Assembly (NCBI RefSeq): GCF_027244095.1
Contig: NC_069659.1
Span: 335,834,750-335,898,749 of the forward strand
Reading direction: 5' to 3'
From: Hemicordylus capensis
Taxonomy: Eukaryota; Chordata; Lepidosauria; Squamata; Cordylidae
DNA: 64,000 bases
Below the pieces are notes generated by a model, which saw nothing but the letters and a program-made list of their open reading frames with translations, was not told where the DNA came from and made no database searches. Numbering within the stretch: the first letter of the stretch is position 1; each line of letters opens with the position of its first letter. The position numbers and the translations under genes are program-made. This document shows positions 61,920 to 64,000 of the stretch, piece by piece.

Positions 61920-64000
61920 AGACAAATGGAAGTAGCTTTTATTTCTGAAGTACTGTATTCACAATTATAATGTAAAGTTGAAATATAAATCAAGTGGGTG
62001 ATACTGCAAGTCAAATATTTAATCTGACAGAAAGCGAATGTTACCACACAAATGTTCAATAAAAAAGTGTGCCAATAACAAAAGGTGCAATTACAAGCGA
62101 AGCAGCAATAGTATAAGGTGCTTGGAGTCATCATTTGTATAGTCAGATTATCCATGGACAGACAATAACAAGTAAATTTTACCCCACTCCTGCTACAGAC
62201 CAGAACAAATATGAAAATCTAAAATTCATCCACATGCTATGTTAATATGAAAGTGCTTTTTTATATAAAAAAGGATACATACAGATTTTTTTTTACCTAA
62301 ATAACTGTGTGGTTTACTTTTTAAAATGTAAAAATGATTTGTTTGGGAGAGTGGTAATGATTTTTATCACCTCCCCCCCTCCCCCGTTTACTTCAGCTGG
62401 AAACAGTGCCAAATTGATGCTACATGTGTTAAAACCACTTGTTCAGGAAAATCCAAGTACCATTCCATGATACAAACACATAGACATACATAGATATCTT
62501 TATAATCTTACACGAGTCTATACACAAATATTTTCAAAGTCCGGTTGTCTCGGCCTCACACAGATCTGTTCATTCCTAATATAAAATTCTTATCTCTTTC
62601 TTGGGTTTCATATTGGGTTTTTTCATAAATAAAGAGAAGAGGGGTTTTTTTGTTTTAAAACCCTATCAAAAATATAAAACTAGGGGTTACAGACCATCAG
62701 GAAGAAATTCAAGAAGCAAATAAAATTGCAGTCAACTATTTTATGCTTAAATAGCAATTTCAAACATTAGTGCAATAGAAGGAGCAATAAGTGTTAAAGT
62801 TAAGATCATATTGTTTGTCATCATTGTTGTAACTTCATTCATTTTGCTGGCTTATCTAACATGGAAATATTGGGTTTTTCCCCACTGGTGAAAAGGGTAA
62901 GAGAAAAACAAAATGCTCTGAAACACTATCGGAGATAGTGTCTTGCAGGCTGTGCAGCGTTATGGAGCTATTAACACTGTGCCTCGGGGCTGTTGCAGAC
63001 TTCTAAGGTATCCCTGACGCTCTTCTGAAAGAGTGGCTGTGCAAGTAGCGCAACCACAGTTCCTTCCATTTGTAACAATCGGGGAAACTGCAGAACCATT
63101 GCGTGTGGAAACGCTGCTTCAGAACAGTGTCGGGGCTGCCTCTGAAGTCTACAGCAGCACTGAGGTACACCATTATGACTCTGTAAATGCTGTGTATCAA
63201 GTAAGCCATTTAAAAAAAATTATTAACAATATTTGAGGCAAAAAGACCAATCCTAGTCATTTCAGGAGACCAGGGGTGTGTGTGTGTGTCTGTCTGTGAC
63301 TGTGTTTTGGTCCATCTATATACACTAGACACCTATTATAAGGACTTAAAATATTTATCAGACTCAACAGATTTATGAAAACTGGTATCACAAAAGTCCT
63401 CTAACATCAGGCATTTAAAAAGATTATTCAGTGAACACCCAAAATACCCAGAAATACGTAAGTGGAAATATTGCCTAATTGTCAACATTTTTGGTTTTGT
63501 CTTACAGAACTGATTCCAGATGCTTTTGCTACATTTAGTCAGATTTCACCTCTAGATCTCTGAGTTGTCAGTTTAAATGATGACAGAAAAATGGTTGGGA
63601 AAATTGGAGAGGGCTGCTTAGTAGACAATTCATAGGCCATTTGAGGCCAAACTATATGTGTTAAGTGTATCATTAGTATGGATGTGCTTCTTTTTTTTAA
63701 AAGATAAGAACTGCCATAGGTCTGTGGGTGGTGAATCTGCATTAGGATCATGGTGCATGGGGGCTTTAACTCTTTGCCCCACCACGGTCCTAATCTGGAT
63801 CCCGGAAAGCTGTCAAAACTGTCAATGGAAGCTTTCTTACCAGAACAAATAGCAGCTGGGGCAGGGCAGGGGGTGGAGTGGACCATGGGAGATGCAAAGG
63901 GTTAATGCCCCCTGCAGTGGTAGTCATGTGGATTGGGCTCCCCACCCCTATTAAGGAAAAAAGAAACCCTAGTCCACACTGTTCTCTTGACCTAGTGTGT
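61920..64000 (-). other. Unique AT-rich DNA, possible 3' UTR of a minus-strand gene
   Basis: Over 2 kb with no transposable element recognised, unusual in this window. A minus-strand AATAAA lies at 61,943-61,938, followed (on minus) by TGTCTAGTTTGACT, a plausible cleavage-site context. In human, PHC3 lies after GPR160 on the opposite strand, so a long PHC3 3' UTR could end here. I see no PHC3 coding sequence (its SAM domain) in the window, so this is inference only. Confidence 0.2.

Noticed and set aside
1-64000. CRISPR arrays, operons, bacterial or phage content
   Set aside because: No regular spacer arrays or prokaryotic gene structure; SINEs, LINEs and a spliced-type vertebrate GPCR show animal nuclear DNA.

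Overview
The window looks like a piece of a reptile genome, most likely a squamate (lizard-type) autosome. It has one recognisable host protein gene, GPR160, and nearly everything else is transposable elements of kinds typical of lepidosaurs: many L2 and CR1 LINEs of several ages, Bov-B-tailed (Sauria-type) SINEs, 5S-rRNA-headed and tRNA-headed SINEs sharing one tail, palindromic MITEs, a Helitron and a DIRS-type retrotransposon. The group assignment is inference from repeat content. GPR160 is identified by similarity recalled from the human protein.

Layout. 1-17.9 kb: old L2, CR1, SINE and MITE remnants, several nested, separated by stretches in which I recognise nothing. 17.9-19.0 kb: a CpG island that could be the promoter and first non-coding exon of GPR160, about 37 kb upstream of its coding exon. 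19.76-20.89 kb: a non-autonomous Helitron with intact ends and a large internal palindrome. 21-29.8 kb: SINEs, MITEs and LINE tails. 29,786-41,415: two adjacent direct copies of a ~5.8-kb segment (5,823 and 5,807 bp), nearly identical and with a blunt junction inside an L2. 41.4-46.3 kb: the rest of the second L2 copy, split by a DIRS-type element with inverted terminal repeats and an internal complementary region. 47.7-49.4 kb: an internally deleted CR1. 51.27-54.80 kb: a near full-length young L2. 55.9-57.2 kb: the GPR160 coding exon. 57.2-61.7 kb: old L2 and MITEs. 61.9-64 kb: unique AT-rich DNA, possibly the 3' UTR of a minus-strand neighbour (PHC3 is the expected neighbour from human gene order; not shown by the sequence).

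How the parts relate. No operon or multi-gene host system is visible. The relationships are between mobile elements: L2 copies probably supplied the machinery for MIR-like SINEs; SINEs with 5S and tRNA promoters share a 3' tail; one young L2 received a DIRS insertion, and the empty site can be read in the other young L2; the DIRS element later received a 60-bp LINE tail with a 7-bp target duplication. Two independently inserted young L2 loci share the same 4-bp duplication in the reverse transcriptase region, suggesting a defective master copy.

I found no convincing undescribed protein system. The most useful leads are the shared L2 frame break, the tandem duplication (real or an assembly artefact), the Helitron palindrome and the SINE promoter swap.
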